From CBDCKN01 sp965219035 (GTDB lineage Bacteria > Gemmatimonadota > Gemmatimonadetes > Longimicrobiales > Gaopeijiaceae), in the NCBI GenBank assembly GCA_965219035.1, contig CBDCMR010000003.1, positions 434,001-498,000 on the forward strand: a DNA stretch of 64,000 nucleotides, written 5' to 3'. Of this stretch, positions 43,740 to 52,652 are shown piece by piece. Under the pieces are notes generated by a model. It was not told the origin of the DNA and ran no database searches. It saw nothing but the letters and a program-made list of their open reading frames with translations. A program made the position numbers and the translations under genes. The first letter of the stretch is position 1; each line of letters opens with the position of its first letter.

Positions 43740-44918
43740 ATGGCGTTTCGTTCAGGACGGCACTTCCTGCAGATCCCCGGACCGACCAACGTCCCGGAGC
43801 GGATTCTGCGCGCCATGGCCCGGCCGGCCATCGACCACCGGGCGCCCGAGTTCGGCGAGATGGGCCGCAGGATTCTGGCCGGCCTGAAGGAGGTCTTCTG
43901 GGCTTCTGAGCAGGTCTTCATGTACCCGGCTTCGGGGAGTGGCTCGTGGGAAGCCGGCCTTGTGAACACCTTGTCCCCGGGCGACCGGGTCGCGGCTTTC
44001 GACAGCGGGCACTTCGCGGAGACCTGGGCAGGGGTGGCGCGAAACATGGGTCTCACGGTGGATGTCTTGCCCTCGGACTGGCGTAGGGGGGTCGATCCGG
44101 CGGTTCTGGAGGAGTGCCTCACCGCCGACACGGGTCATCAGATCAAGGCGGTTCTCGTGGTCCACAACGAGACCTCCACCGGCGTGACCAACGACATCCC
44201 GGCAGCGCGGGCCGCCCTCGACCGGGCGGACCACCCCGCGCTGCTCATGATCGATGCCGTGTCGTCGCTTTGCGCCATGGACCTCCGCCACGACGAATGG
44301 GGCGTGGACGTGACCATCGCCGGCTCCCAGAAGGGCCTCATGCTCCCTCCCGGTCTCAGCTTCGCGGCGGTGAGCAAGAAGGCTCTGGAGGCGCACGCGG
44401 ATGCGGAGCTTCCGCGCTCGTATTGGGACTGGACCGCCATGAAGACGTCCAACGAAGACGGTTACTTCCCCTACACGCCGGCCACGAACCTAATGTACGG
44501 GCTCGATGAGGCCCTGAAGATGCTTCGCGAAGAGGGCTTGGATCGCGCCTTCGCACGCCACGCGCGATTCGCCGAAGCCACCCGCCGTGCCGTCGCAGCG
44601 TGGGAGCTTGAGAACTTCTGCCTCGAAGAGTCGGCCTTCAGCTCCGCTCTGACGTGCGTTCAGGTACCCGACGGGACGGACGCGAACGAGCTCCGCCGGG
44701 TCATTGTGGAGCGTCTCGACATGTCGCTGGGGGGAGGGCTCGGCAAGCTGAGGGGCCGCGTCTTCCGGATCGGCCACCTCGGTGACCTCAACGACCTGAC
44801 CTTGGCGGGGACGCTGTGCGGCGTCGAGATGGGGCTGAGCATGGCCGGTGTTCCGCACCAGGCGGGTGGTGTCCAGGTCGCCCTCGAGTTCCTGGCCGGT
44901 GAGGGAGGAAGGGCATGA
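43740..44918 (+). CDS. Class V aminotransferase, serine/alanine-glyoxylate type
   Basis: Start ATG 43740 (MAFRSGRHFLQIPGPTNVP); 392 residues. PLP-binding Lys is in AGSQKGLML. FLQIPGPTNVPERIL, ASGSGSWEA and VHNETSTGV are typical of serine-glyoxylate and alanine-glyoxylate aminotransferases, which make glycine from glyoxylate. It is the first gene of a plus-strand operon and overlaps the TRAP binding-protein gene (ATGA). Confidence 0.88.
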   Translation: MAFRSGRHFLQIPGPTNVPERILRAMARPAIDHRAPEFGEMGRRILAGLKEVFWASEQVFMYPASGSGSWEAGLVNTLSPGDRVAAFDSGHFAETWAGVARNMGLTVDVLPSDWRRGVDPAVLEECLTADTGHQIKAVLVVHNETSTGVTNDIPAARAALDRADHPALLMIDAVSSLCAMDLRHDEWGVDVTIAGSQKGLMLPPGLSFAAVSKKALEAHADAELPRSYWDWTAMKTSNEDGYFPYTPATNLMYGLDEALKMLREEGLDRAFARHARFAEATRRAVAAWELENFCLEESAFSSALTCVQVPDGTDANELRRVIVERLDMSLGGGLGKLRGRVFRIGHLGDLNDLTLAGTLCGVEMGLSMAGVPHQAGGVQVALEFLAGEGGRA

Positions 44919-45928
44919 CGGCACGGAGCGGCGGCAGCCCGCGGTGGACCGTCGCCCTCATCGCCCTCGTCGTGGGTTCGGGCGTCGCCGGCTGCGGAGG
45001 CGAATCCGGGGAGGAGTCGCTCATCGAGCTCAAGTTCGGCCACGTGGGCGCCCCCGGCTCCCTGTTCGCGGTCTCTGCGGAGGAGTTTGCCCGGCGGGCC
45101 AACGCAAGGCTGGCGGGCCGGGTCGAGGTGAGCGTCTTCGGCTCCAGCCAGCTGGGAGGGGACGAGGTCATGCTCCAGAAGCTCAAGCTGGGCACCCTCG
45201 ACTTTGCACTGCCCTCGACCATCATGTCGTCCACGGTCGACGCCTTCGGCCTCTTCGAGATGCCGTACCTGGTCCAGGACCGGGATCACATGAAGCGCAT
45301 CGAAGAGGAGGTCGTGTGGCCCACCCTCGTCCCGCTGGCGGAGGAGCGTGGCTATAGGATCATCGCGGTGTGGGAGAACGGGTTTCGCCACGTGACGAAC
45401 AACCTGCGGCCCGTGGTGACGCCCACCGACCTGGCGGGCATCAAGCTCCGCACCCCCCGCGGGATCTGGCGGGTGAAGCTGTTCCAGGCCTTCGGCGCGA
45501 ATCCCTCGCCCATGGCCTTGTCGGAGGTGTTCGTGGCGCTCCAGACCGGGGTCATGGACGGGCAGGAAAACCCGCTGGCCCAGATCCACGCCTCCAAGTT
45601 CCACGAAATCCAGAGGTACCTGTCCCTCACGGGACACGTCTACACGCCGGCGTACGTCACGGTGGGCGCGAGCTGGGACCGGCTGCCCGAAGACGTACGG
45701 GCCGCCCTGACCGAGATCGCGGCGGAGACCCAGGCGTTCGTCCACGACATGGCTGCCCGCATGGACGCCGACTTCCTGGAGGAGCTCCGCGCGGGGGGCG
45801 TGCAGGTGAACGATGCGGACCGGGAGGCCTTCGTCTCGGCGAGCCGCGCGATCTTCCAGGAGTTCGGGAGCACGGTGGAGGGCGGCGACGCCATGGTGGC
45901 TCGGGCCCTCGAGCTCGCAGGGGGCTGA
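44915..45928 (+). CDS. TRAP transporter substrate-binding lipoprotein (DctP family)
   Basis: 337 residues; lipoprotein signal ending GVAGC. Periplasmic binding fold with FGHVGAPGSLF, GSSQLGGDEVMLQKLKLGTL, the carboxylate-binding Arg region KLRTPRGIW, and LQTGVMDGQENPL. It captures an organic anion for the two membrane subunits encoded next. The ligand is not evident; the acyl-CoA genes downstream suggest a carboxylic acid. Confidence 0.9.
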   Translation: MTARSGGSPRWTVALIALVVGSGVAGCGGESGEESLIELKFGHVGAPGSLFAVSAEEFARRANARLAGRVEVSVFGSSQLGGDEVMLQKLKLGTLDFALPSTIMSSTVDAFGLFEMPYLVQDRDHMKRIEEEVVWPTLVPLAEERGYRIIAVWENGFRHVTNNLRPVVTPTDLAGIKLRTPRGIWRVKLFQAFGANPSPMALSEVFVALQTGVMDGQENPLAQIHASKFHEIQRYLSLTGHVYTPAYVTVGASWDRLPEDVRAALTEIAAETQAFVHDMAARMDADFLEELRAGGVQVNDADREAFVSASRAIFQEFGSTVEGGDAMVARALELAGG

Positions 45929-45968
45929 TACGGCCGCCGCTCAGAGGGCCTACGCCGTCCGTGGGCGC

Positions 45969-46520
45969 ATGCGACGGGGGCTCCGGGTCACACTGGAGGT
46001 CGTGGTCTTGGCGCTCATGGCCGCTTTGGCGCTGGTGGTCGTCCTGGGCGTCGCGTTCAGGAAGCTCGGTGCCGCCCTGGTCTGGTACGACGAAGTGGCC
46101 TCCATCCTCCTGGCCTGGCTCACCTTCTACGGGGCGGCGTTGGCGGCGCTCCACCGGGCCCACATCGGCTTCCCCAAGCTCCTGGATGGGCTCGGCCCCG
46201 CCGTCCGGCGCCCGCTGATCCTGCTGGGCGAAGTCTTCGTCCTGGCCTTCTTCCTGGTGGTGGCTTGGGGGGGGTGGAGGGTCTTCGGCATTCTCGGGGG
46301 CGAGACTCTGGCGAGCCTTCCTTGGGTGCCTCAGCGATTCACCCAGTCGGTGATTCCCATCGGTGCGGTGCTCTACATCGTCGCCGAGCTCCTCACCCTT
46401 CCCGAGGTGCTCGCTGGTCCGCCGGGCGGGCGGGCCGGCGGAGTGGGCGGGAGTCCGCGAGGCGCAGATGATGCAGCGGCCGGGCGCATCGACGATCCGG
46501 CCCCGGAGGAGACCCCATGA
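45969..46520 (+). CDS. TRAP transporter small permease (DctQ family)
   Basis: Start ATG 45969; 183 residues with four hydrophobic segments and the family motif WYDEVASILLAWLTFYGAA. The tail beyond about 145 is Gly/Asp-rich and probably unstructured. It overlaps dctM by four bases. Confidence 0.86.
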   Translation: MRRGLRVTLEVVVLALMAALALVVVLGVAFRKLGAALVWYDEVASILLAWLTFYGAALAALHRAHIGFPKLLDGLGPAVRRPLILLGEVFVLAFFLVVAWGGWRVFGILGGETLASLPWVPQRFTQSVIPIGAVLYIVAELLTLPEVLAGPPGGRAGGVGGSPRGADDAAAGRIDDPAPEETP

Positions 46521-47800
46521 TCCTCCTATTCATGTTCCTCGGGCTGGTGGCGCTGGTCCTCATCAACGTGCCCATTGCGGTCTCCCTCGGCGTGGTGGCG
46601 GTCTTGGCGATCTGGCTCACGACCGGAGTGGGGGGGCTACCCAACGCCGCCATCGTTCTCTTCTCCGGATCCACCAAGTTCGCCCTCATCGCCATCCCGC
46701 TCTTCATCCTGGCCGGGGCGATCATGAACGCGTCGGGAATCTCGCGGCGCCTGATCAACCTGGCGTCGGCGCTGGTGGGCTTCATCCGGGGCGGCCTCGC
46801 CATGGTGACGGTGAGCGCGTCCCTCTTTTTCGCCGAGATCTCCGGCTCCGCGGTGGCCGATGTCGCGGCCCTGGGGTCCATCCTCATCCCGGCGATGAAG
46901 AAGCGGGGCTACCCCACGCCCTTCGCCGCCGCCGTCACGTCGTCGTCGGCCACCTTGGCCGTCATCATCCCGCCGTCGATCCCCATGATCCTGTACGGCG
47001 TGATGTCGGGAAGCTCCGTCGTTGAGCTCTTCGTGGCAGGGATCGTTCCGGGCGTGCTGGGCGGCCTCCTCATGATGGTCGTGGTCTACGTTCTGGCCCT
47101 GAGGAACGGCTTTCCCGTGGAGTCGACCTTCCGGCTTCGGCGAGTCTTCGTGACCCTCAAGGAGGCGGGCTGGGCGCTGCTCCTTCCGGGGATCATCCTC
47201 GGCGGGATCTTCTCGGGGTGGGTCACGGCAACCGAGGGAGCGGGCCTGGCGGTGGTGGCCGCCATCGTCATCGGCGGTGGCATCTACCGGGAGCTCGACC
47301 TCGGGGCCTTGCGGACGGCCATGCTCGACGGAGGCATCCAGACGGCGGTGGTCATGCTCCTCGTGGCCACCTCGGCGCTTCTTGGCGACTACCTGACCGA
47401 GGTGCAGGTGCCGCAGCGCGTCGCCCAGGGGATCATGGACTTCACCGACAACCGCCTGGCGATCCTCGCGCTCCTCAACGTGTTCTTCCTGCTCGTGGGT
47501 CTCTTTCTCCACTCTGCGGCCGCCATCATCCTGGTCGTGCCCATCGTGATGCCCCTGGTCCTGGCCGCCGGCATCGATCCGGTTCACTTCGGGCTCGTTG
47601 TCACGCTGAACCTGGGGATCGGCCAGCAGACGCCGCCGGTGGCCAGTGTCCTGGTCACGGCCTGCTCCGTGGCCAAGGCGGACATCTGGGAGGTGAGCAA
47701 GGTGAACGTCTACTTCGTGGCCGTTCTCGTAGCCATGCTTCTGCTGGTCACCTACGTTCCGGCAGTTCCCATGTGGCCCGTCGATCTCTTCTACCGATGA
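46517..47800 (+). CDS. TRAP transporter large permease (DctM family)
   Basis: 427 residues, about 12 membrane segments. It shows NVPIAVSLG, IPLFILAGAIM, and SVTASSAT-like VTSSSATLAVIIPPSIPMILYG. This is the sodium-driven translocation subunit working with the preceding DctP and DctQ. Its stop overlaps the next start (ATGA). Confidence 0.93.
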   Translation: MILLFMFLGLVALVLINVPIAVSLGVVAVLAIWLTTGVGGLPNAAIVLFSGSTKFALIAIPLFILAGAIMNASGISRRLINLASALVGFIRGGLAMVTVSASLFFAEISGSAVADVAALGSILIPAMKKRGYPTPFAAAVTSSSATLAVIIPPSIPMILYGVMSGSSVVELFVAGIVPGVLGGLLMMVVVYVLALRNGFPVESTFRLRRVFVTLKEAGWALLLPGIILGGIFSGWVTATEGAGLAVVAAIVIGGGIYRELDLGALRTAMLDGGIQTAVVMLLVATSALLGDYLTEVQVPQRVAQGIMDFTDNRLAILALLNVFFLLVGLFLHSAAAIILVVPIVMPLVLAAGIDPVHFGLVVTLNLGIGQQTPPVASVLVTACSVAKADIWEVSKVNVYFVAVLVAMLLLVTYVPAVPMWPVDLFYR

Positions 47801-48588
47801 GCGACCAAATGTCCGACCGGGTGAGGGTCCGCCGTGAGGATGCCCTGGCCATCGTCACGCTGAGCCGTCCGGACCGGCTGAATGTGCTGGACCGCAAGGG
47901 ATGGGAGGCTCTCGCCGTTGCCATGGAGACTCTGGGCCGGGACCCGGACGTCCACTGTGTTGTCGTCCAGGGCGCCGGCAGCAGAGCCTTCTCCGCGGGC
48001 TCCGACGTCACCGGCTTTCCGGACGAGCGTAGCACGCCCGAGCAGGTTCAGGAGTACGCCCAAGCGCTGGAAGGCGCCCTCTCCGCCATTCGGAGTTGTC
48101 CCCACCCGACGCTGGCGCTCATCCATGGGGCGTGCGTCGGCGGCGGGCTCGAGATCGCCGCGTCCTGCGACCTGAGGATCTGCAGTGAGTCGAGCCGGTT
48201 CGGCGCACCCATCAACCGGCTGGGGCTCACGATGTCCTATGGAGAGCTGGGCCCCCTCGTGGAGCTGGTCGGCGCCTCGGGCACCCTGGAGATCCTCTTC
48301 GAAGGTGGCCTGCTCAGCGCCGAGCGGGCGTACCAGGTGGGCCTCGTGAACCGTGTGGTCTCCGACGACTCGGTGGAGGAGGAGGCACTGGCCACGGTCC
48401 AGCGCATCGCGGCCGGTGCTCCGTTGGTGAACCGATGGCACAAGAGGTTCGTGCGCAGGCTCACGGTCGGGCAGCCCGTGACCGAGGAGGAACGACAGGA
48501 GGCGTACGAGGCGTTCCAGACTGATGACTATCGGGAAGGCGTCCAGGCTTTCCTGGAGCGACGCACACCGAGGTTCCGAGGGGAATGA
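47797..48588 (+). CDS. Enoyl-CoA hydratase/isomerase family protein
   Basis: 263 residues of the crotonase fold. The oxyanion-hole segments are visible: SAGSDVTGF near 68-76 and HGACVGGGLEIAASCDLRI near 108-126. In the second, where hydratases carry the first catalytic Glu, the pattern is only partly kept (RLGLTMSYGELG). Overlaps both neighbours by four bases. It probably acts on the CoA ester of the imported acid. Confidence 0.88.
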   Translation: MSDQMSDRVRVRREDALAIVTLSRPDRLNVLDRKGWEALAVAMETLGRDPDVHCVVVQGAGSRAFSAGSDVTGFPDERSTPEQVQEYAQALEGALSAIRSCPHPTLALIHGACVGGGLEIAASCDLRICSESSRFGAPINRLGLTMSYGELGPLVELVGASGTLEILFEGGLLSAERAYQVGLVNRVVSDDSVEEEALATVQRIAAGAPLVNRWHKRFVRRLTVGQPVTEEERQEAYEAFQTDDYREGVQAFLERRTPRFRGE

Positions 48589-49790
48589 GTCACCCGGGAC
48601 CCCTTACCGACCTGCGCGTCATCGAGTTCGCGCACATCATGGCCGGCCCGACGTGTGGACGCATGCTCGCCGACATGGGGGCCGACGTCATAAAGGTGGA
48701 ACCGGTCACGGGCGGGGATTCCACGCGACAGTTCATGCCTCCCGACCTGAAGGGAGAGTCGGCGGCATTCCTGATGATGAACCGCAACAAGCGGGGCGTG
48801 TCCCTCGACCTGAAGTCGGAGGGGGGCCTCGAGGTCGGTCGCCGTCTCGTGGACGGTGCAGACGTGCTCATCGAGAACCACCGCAGAGACACGATGGAGC
48901 GGTTGGGGCTCGGGTACGAGGCCCTGAGAGAGCGGAACCCGGACCTCATCTACTGCGAGATCTCGGGGTTCGGACGTACCGGGCCCATGGCGGACCTCGG
49001 CGGCTTCGACCTGATCACCCAGGGCTACAGCGGCATCATGAGCGTGACGGGCGAGGGCGAGGGAAGGCCTCCCGTGAAGTCCGGCCCGCCCCTGACCGAC
49101 ATCACGGCCGGGATCCTCGCCGCCATGGGCGTCTTGGCCGCCTACATCGAGCGCCTCAAGACCGGCCGGGGCCAGCGCGTGGATACTTCGCTCTTCGAGG
49201 CCGGAATCACCCAGTCGTACTGGCAGACCGCAGTGGCCCTGGCCACCGGGGACTCCCCCGGACCGCTGGGCTCGGCCCACCCCATGAGTGCCCCCTACCA
49301 GGCCTTCGAGACGACGGACGGGTGGATCACCGTGGGAGGCACGAACCAGACCAGCTGGCTCCGGCTGGTCGACGCGGTGGATCTACCCGAGCTCGCCGAG
49401 GATCCTCGCTTCCGGCTGAACTCAGACCGTATGGAGCACGTCGACGAGCTGGCCACCATCCTCGGCGAACGCTTCAAGGCCCGGACCACGGCGGAGTGGG
49501 TCACTCTCCTCGAGGGCGCGGGTGTCCCCGCCGGACCGGTGGCGAGCGTAGGCGAGATGTTGGAGCTACCCCAGACTCTGGCCCGGGAGATGGTTCTGGA
49601 GGTCGAGCATTCACTGCTCGGATCCGTCCGGACCGTGGGATTCCCCGTGAAGTTCTCCGAGACGCCCGGATCCGTTCGCCGGGGTGCCCCGGTCCTGGGC
49701 GAGCACACGCGGGAGGTGCTAGGGGAGCTGGGCTACACCGACGAGCAGGTGGAAGATCTCGTTCGGAGTGGGGCAGCCCTCTGCCGTTGA
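48585..49790 (+). CDS. CaiB/BaiF (family III) CoA-transferase
   Basis: 401 residues. It starts PLTDLRVIEFAHIMAGPTCGRMLADMGADVIKVE and has the catalytic-type Asp region NKRGVSLDLKSEGG and ISGFGRTGP. Members move CoA between carboxylic acids such as oxalate, carnitine or bile acids. As the sixth gene of the aminotransferase-TRAP operon it likely activates the imported acid as a CoA ester for the hydratase-family enzyme. Confidence 0.9.
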   Translation: MSHPGPLTDLRVIEFAHIMAGPTCGRMLADMGADVIKVEPVTGGDSTRQFMPPDLKGESAAFLMMNRNKRGVSLDLKSEGGLEVGRRLVDGADVLIENHRRDTMERLGLGYEALRERNPDLIYCEISGFGRTGPMADLGGFDLITQGYSGIMSVTGEGEGRPPVKSGPPLTDITAGILAAMGVLAAYIERLKTGRGQRVDTSLFEAGITQSYWQTAVALATGDSPGPLGSAHPMSAPYQAFETTDGWITVGGTNQTSWLRLVDAVDLPELAEDPRFRLNSDRMEHVDELATILGERFKARTTAEWVTLLEGAGVPAGPVASVGEMLELPQTLAREMVLEVEHSLLGSVRTVGFPVKFSETPGSVRRGAPVLGEHTREVLGELGYTDEQVEDLVRSGAALCR

Positions 49791-49915
49791 CAGATATTAC
49801 TGTCGCCGTAGTCAGCCTGGCGCCGAACCCGAAGTCCCCGAAGATTGCCTCCTTCGCCCCAGTCGCGCCGGCGGTCTTCTCGATGTCGCCTGGGGGCATC
49901 GCCTAGGAGGGCCGG

Positions 49916-51619
49916 ATGCGCGAGTACACTCGAGGAGAGTTCCTGGGAATGGGAGCCGTACTGGCCACTGGCTTCGGCATCGGGGATTGGGAGCCGGGTG
50001 ACGCTCGTCCCAGGGCGCCGGCCCCCCCCGGGACGTCCAGCCCGGGGCCCATCCAGGCATCGCGGAGCGTAGCCCCCGACTTGGTCGTCGTGAACGCCAG
50101 GGTCTATACCGTCGACGATGCGCTTCCCCGCGCCGAGGCGTTCGCCGTCAAGGACGGGCGCTTCATCGCCGTCGGGAGCACCAGCGACATCCGTAATCTG
50201 GTGGAGAGCGGGACCGAGGTCATTGATGCCGGCGGGATGACCGTCACGCCGGGCTTCATCGACGCTCACATGCACCCCGCCTCGGGCGGAATCCGTGAGC
50301 TGACGCAGGTGAACCTCGACGCGCGCAGCATGGCCGACATCGGCGAACGTCTCCGGGCCGCGGCCGCACAGAAGCCGGCCGGCGAGTGGATCGTCTGCTT
50401 CAAGTACGATGACACCAAGGTCCGAGAAGGTCGGAGGATCACCCGTAGGGACCTGGACGGGTGGGTCCCGGATCACCCGGTGCGGGTCAGTCACCGTGGC
50501 GGCCACATCGCCTGGTACAACAGCAAGGCGTTCGAGCTGGCGGGCGGCAACATCTACGTCGAGAACGGAGAGCTGACGGGCCTGATGGCCGAGCGCGCCA
50601 ACGGCTTGTTCAACGGGCTGATTCCGTCGGGCTCGACCCGTGAGCAGCGTCAGGCCGGCGTCAAGCTGATCGCGGAGATGGTCACCGCAGCAGGGCTCAC
50701 GTCGCTCCACGACGCGAGCTGCGGCACGGGCTCCGCCGTCGCCTATCAGGACGCGTACCATGCGGGAGAGCTCCGCTGCCGGATCTACATGATGACCCAG
50801 GGTGGCATGTTCGAGGGCCTGAAGGCGGCAGGCGCCTACACGGGTCTCGGCGACGAGTGGCTTCGAATCGGCGGCGTGAAGTTCGGCGCCGACGGCTCGG
50901 CATCCGGGCGCACGATGGCCATGAGCACGCCCTACGTGGGACGGCCGGACGACTACGGGATCTTGACGATGACCCAGGAGGAGATCCACGAGGCGGTGGA
51001 AGACGCGCACCGCCACAACTTCCAGGTCGGGATCCACGCCAACGGTGACCTGGCCATCGACATGGTGCTGAACGCTTACGAGCGCGTGCAGCGGATGTGG
51101 CCGCACAACGATCCGCGGCACCGGCTCGAGCACTGCTCTCTGGTGAACCCGGATCTGTTGCGGCGCATCAAGGCCACGGGATCCGTGCCCACGCCGTTCT
51201 GGACCTACGTCCATTACCACGGAAACAAGTGGGTCGAGTACGGCGAGGAGAAGATGCGCTGGATGTTCGCGCATCGCTCCTTCCTGGACTACGACATTCC
51301 GGTGGCCGGGGCGTCCGACTACGTGCCCGGCCCCTACGAGCCCCTGATGGCCATCCAGAGCATGGTGACCCGCACGGACTTCGACGGGCGTGCGTGGGGT
51401 CCCAACCAGCGGATCACCGTGGACGAAGCACTCCGCATCGGGACCATCAACGGGGCCAAGGCCGGGTTCGAAGAGGACATCAAAGGCTCCATCACGGCAG
51501 GGAAGCTGGCGGACTTCGTGATCCTGGCGGAGGACCCGCACGAGGTCGATCCCGAGAGCATCAAGGAGATCCAGATCGCTAGTACGGTCGTCGGCGGCCA
51601 GTCAATGTACGCGGGCTAG
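49916..51619 (+). CDS. Amidohydrolase family protein (YtcJ-type, amidohydrolase 3)
   Basis: 567 residues beginning with a short hydrophobic stretch (EFLGMGAVLATGFGIG) that may be a degenerate export signal. VVNARVYTVDDALPRAEAFA and GFIDAHMHPASGG (metal-binding HxH) are followed by VRVSHRGGHIAWYNSKAF and the late VAGASDYVPGP. It belongs to the metal-dependent hydrolases acting on amide bonds in cyclic or N-substituted compounds. It has its own 125-bp leader and may not be part of the TRAP operon. Confidence 0.85.
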   Translation: MREYTRGEFLGMGAVLATGFGIGDWEPGDARPRAPAPPGTSSPGPIQASRSVAPDLVVVNARVYTVDDALPRAEAFAVKDGRFIAVGSTSDIRNLVESGTEVIDAGGMTVTPGFIDAHMHPASGGIRELTQVNLDARSMADIGERLRAAAAQKPAGEWIVCFKYDDTKVREGRRITRRDLDGWVPDHPVRVSHRGGHIAWYNSKAFELAGGNIYVENGELTGLMAERANGLFNGLIPSGSTREQRQAGVKLIAEMVTAAGLTSLHDASCGTGSAVAYQDAYHAGELRCRIYMMTQGGMFEGLKAAGAYTGLGDEWLRIGGVKFGADGSASGRTMAMSTPYVGRPDDYGILTMTQEEIHEAVEDAHRHNFQVGIHANGDLAIDMVLNAYERVQRMWPHNDPRHRLEHCSLVNPDLLRRIKATGSVPTPFWTYVHYHGNKWVEYGEEKMRWMFAHRSFLDYDIPVAGASDYVPGPYEPLMAIQSMVTRTDFDGRAWGPNQRITVDEALRIGTINGAKAGFEEDIKGSITAGKLADFVILAEDPHEVDPESIKEIQIASTVVGGQSMYAG

Positions 51620-51779
51620 GGTCGAGCGACGACGTCCCGAGTCCGGTGGGCCTCAAAGATGGGGAGGACTGGGCGCCGCTGGTAGGCCGCTTAGTGAAAT
51701 CTTAGGATTCTCTGGACCCCGGGGCCGGGGGCCCCTAGCTTCTCAATTCTTCCCCGCGCACCCATGCAAGGAGCGAGTC

Positions 51780-52361
51780 ATGATGCGCATCTTGAAGGCC
51801 GGCCTACTCGCCGGAGTCGCGGTCGTTTTTTCTGACCAGCCCGCCTGGGCCCAGAGCGACCACCTCGCACTAGCCACCGAGCAAACCAAAGAGGCCATCC
51901 GCCATGGCGAGATGGGCCATGCCTCCGTGGTCGTTCGGCATGCCACTGAGGCGCTGACCCACGCCGAGGCGGCGGTGAAGGACATGGCAACTCCCCACGC
52001 GTCGGCAGCCGTGGCGAGCCTGAAGGAGGCGATCGATCACGGCAACATGGACCACGCCGGGGTCGCGACCGGAAAGGCCAACGAGGCGCTCAAACACCTC
52101 GAGGTCGCCGACCACGTCGCCCGGGCGATGCAGGCCGGCCGGGAGGCGATCCGCCACGGTGAGATGGGTCACGCCTCAGTGCTGGCCGATCACGCCGGTA
52201 AGGCGCTGGCTCACGCCGAGGCGGCCCTGAAGGTGATGGACGATCGGCATATCCAGATGGCCATCGACGGGTTCAAGGGCGCGATCGATCACGCCGGGAT
52301 GGGGCACGCCGACATCGCCACGGAGCAGGCACAGGGGGCCATGCGGCACTTTACCATGTAG
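51780..52361 (+). CDS. SmbP-like His-rich small metal-binding protein, duplicated
   Basis: 193 residues: signal peptide (1-24, ending AWAQ) then His-rich helical repeats such as AIRHGEMGHAS, ALTHAEAAVKDM, AIDHGNMDHAG and ALKHLEVADH. The second half repeats the first (AIRHGEMGHASVLADH, AIDHAGMGHADI). Nitrosomonas SmbP is a four-helix periplasmic protein binding copper and other divalent metals; here two such domains are fused. It probably stores or buffers metal in the periplasm. It is monocistronic with a terminator. Confidence 0.82.
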   Translation: MMRILKAGLLAGVAVVFSDQPAWAQSDHLALATEQTKEAIRHGEMGHASVVVRHATEALTHAEAAVKDMATPHASAAVASLKEAIDHGNMDHAGVATGKANEALKHLEVADHVARAMQAGREAIRHGEMGHASVLADHAGKALAHAEAALKVMDDRHIQMAIDGFKGAIDHAGMGHADIATEQAQGAMRHFTM

Positions 52362-52439
52362 GGACTCGGCGACCGAGGTCGCGCGCCCCGCCAGAGGTTC
52401 GGATGGGAACGCGACCGCGAGACCGCGACCGGCTCACCA

Positions 52440-52475
52440 GGGAGGCCCCGCGCGACGGGCCTCCCTGTGTCTTGG
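52440..52475 (+). terminator. Hairpin terminator after the SmbP-like gene
   Basis: A perfect 9-bp stem GGGAGGCCC/GGGCCTCCC with an eight-base loop is followed by TGTGTCTT. The T-run is imperfect. The rest of 52362-52652 has no convincing gene. Confidence 0.6.
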
Positions 52476-52652
52476 GGCGGTATCGGCTGCCTCAGGTGAC
52501 GGGTCCCGAAGAGCTACTCGCGGCTCCTCCCATCATCTTTGACAAACCCGTATCGCTCGCCAGAGAATCCGCATTGGAAGGCGGTTCTATGGAGTGAAAA
52601 CTCGCGGCGATTCTAAGTGCGGACGTCCAGGGGGAAACCAATCGGGGATGCC

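Noticed and set aside
52403..52597. 64-residue ORF between the SmbP-like and DUF1028 genes
   Set aside because: It crosses a strong hairpin, has no ribosome-binding site and no recognisable features.
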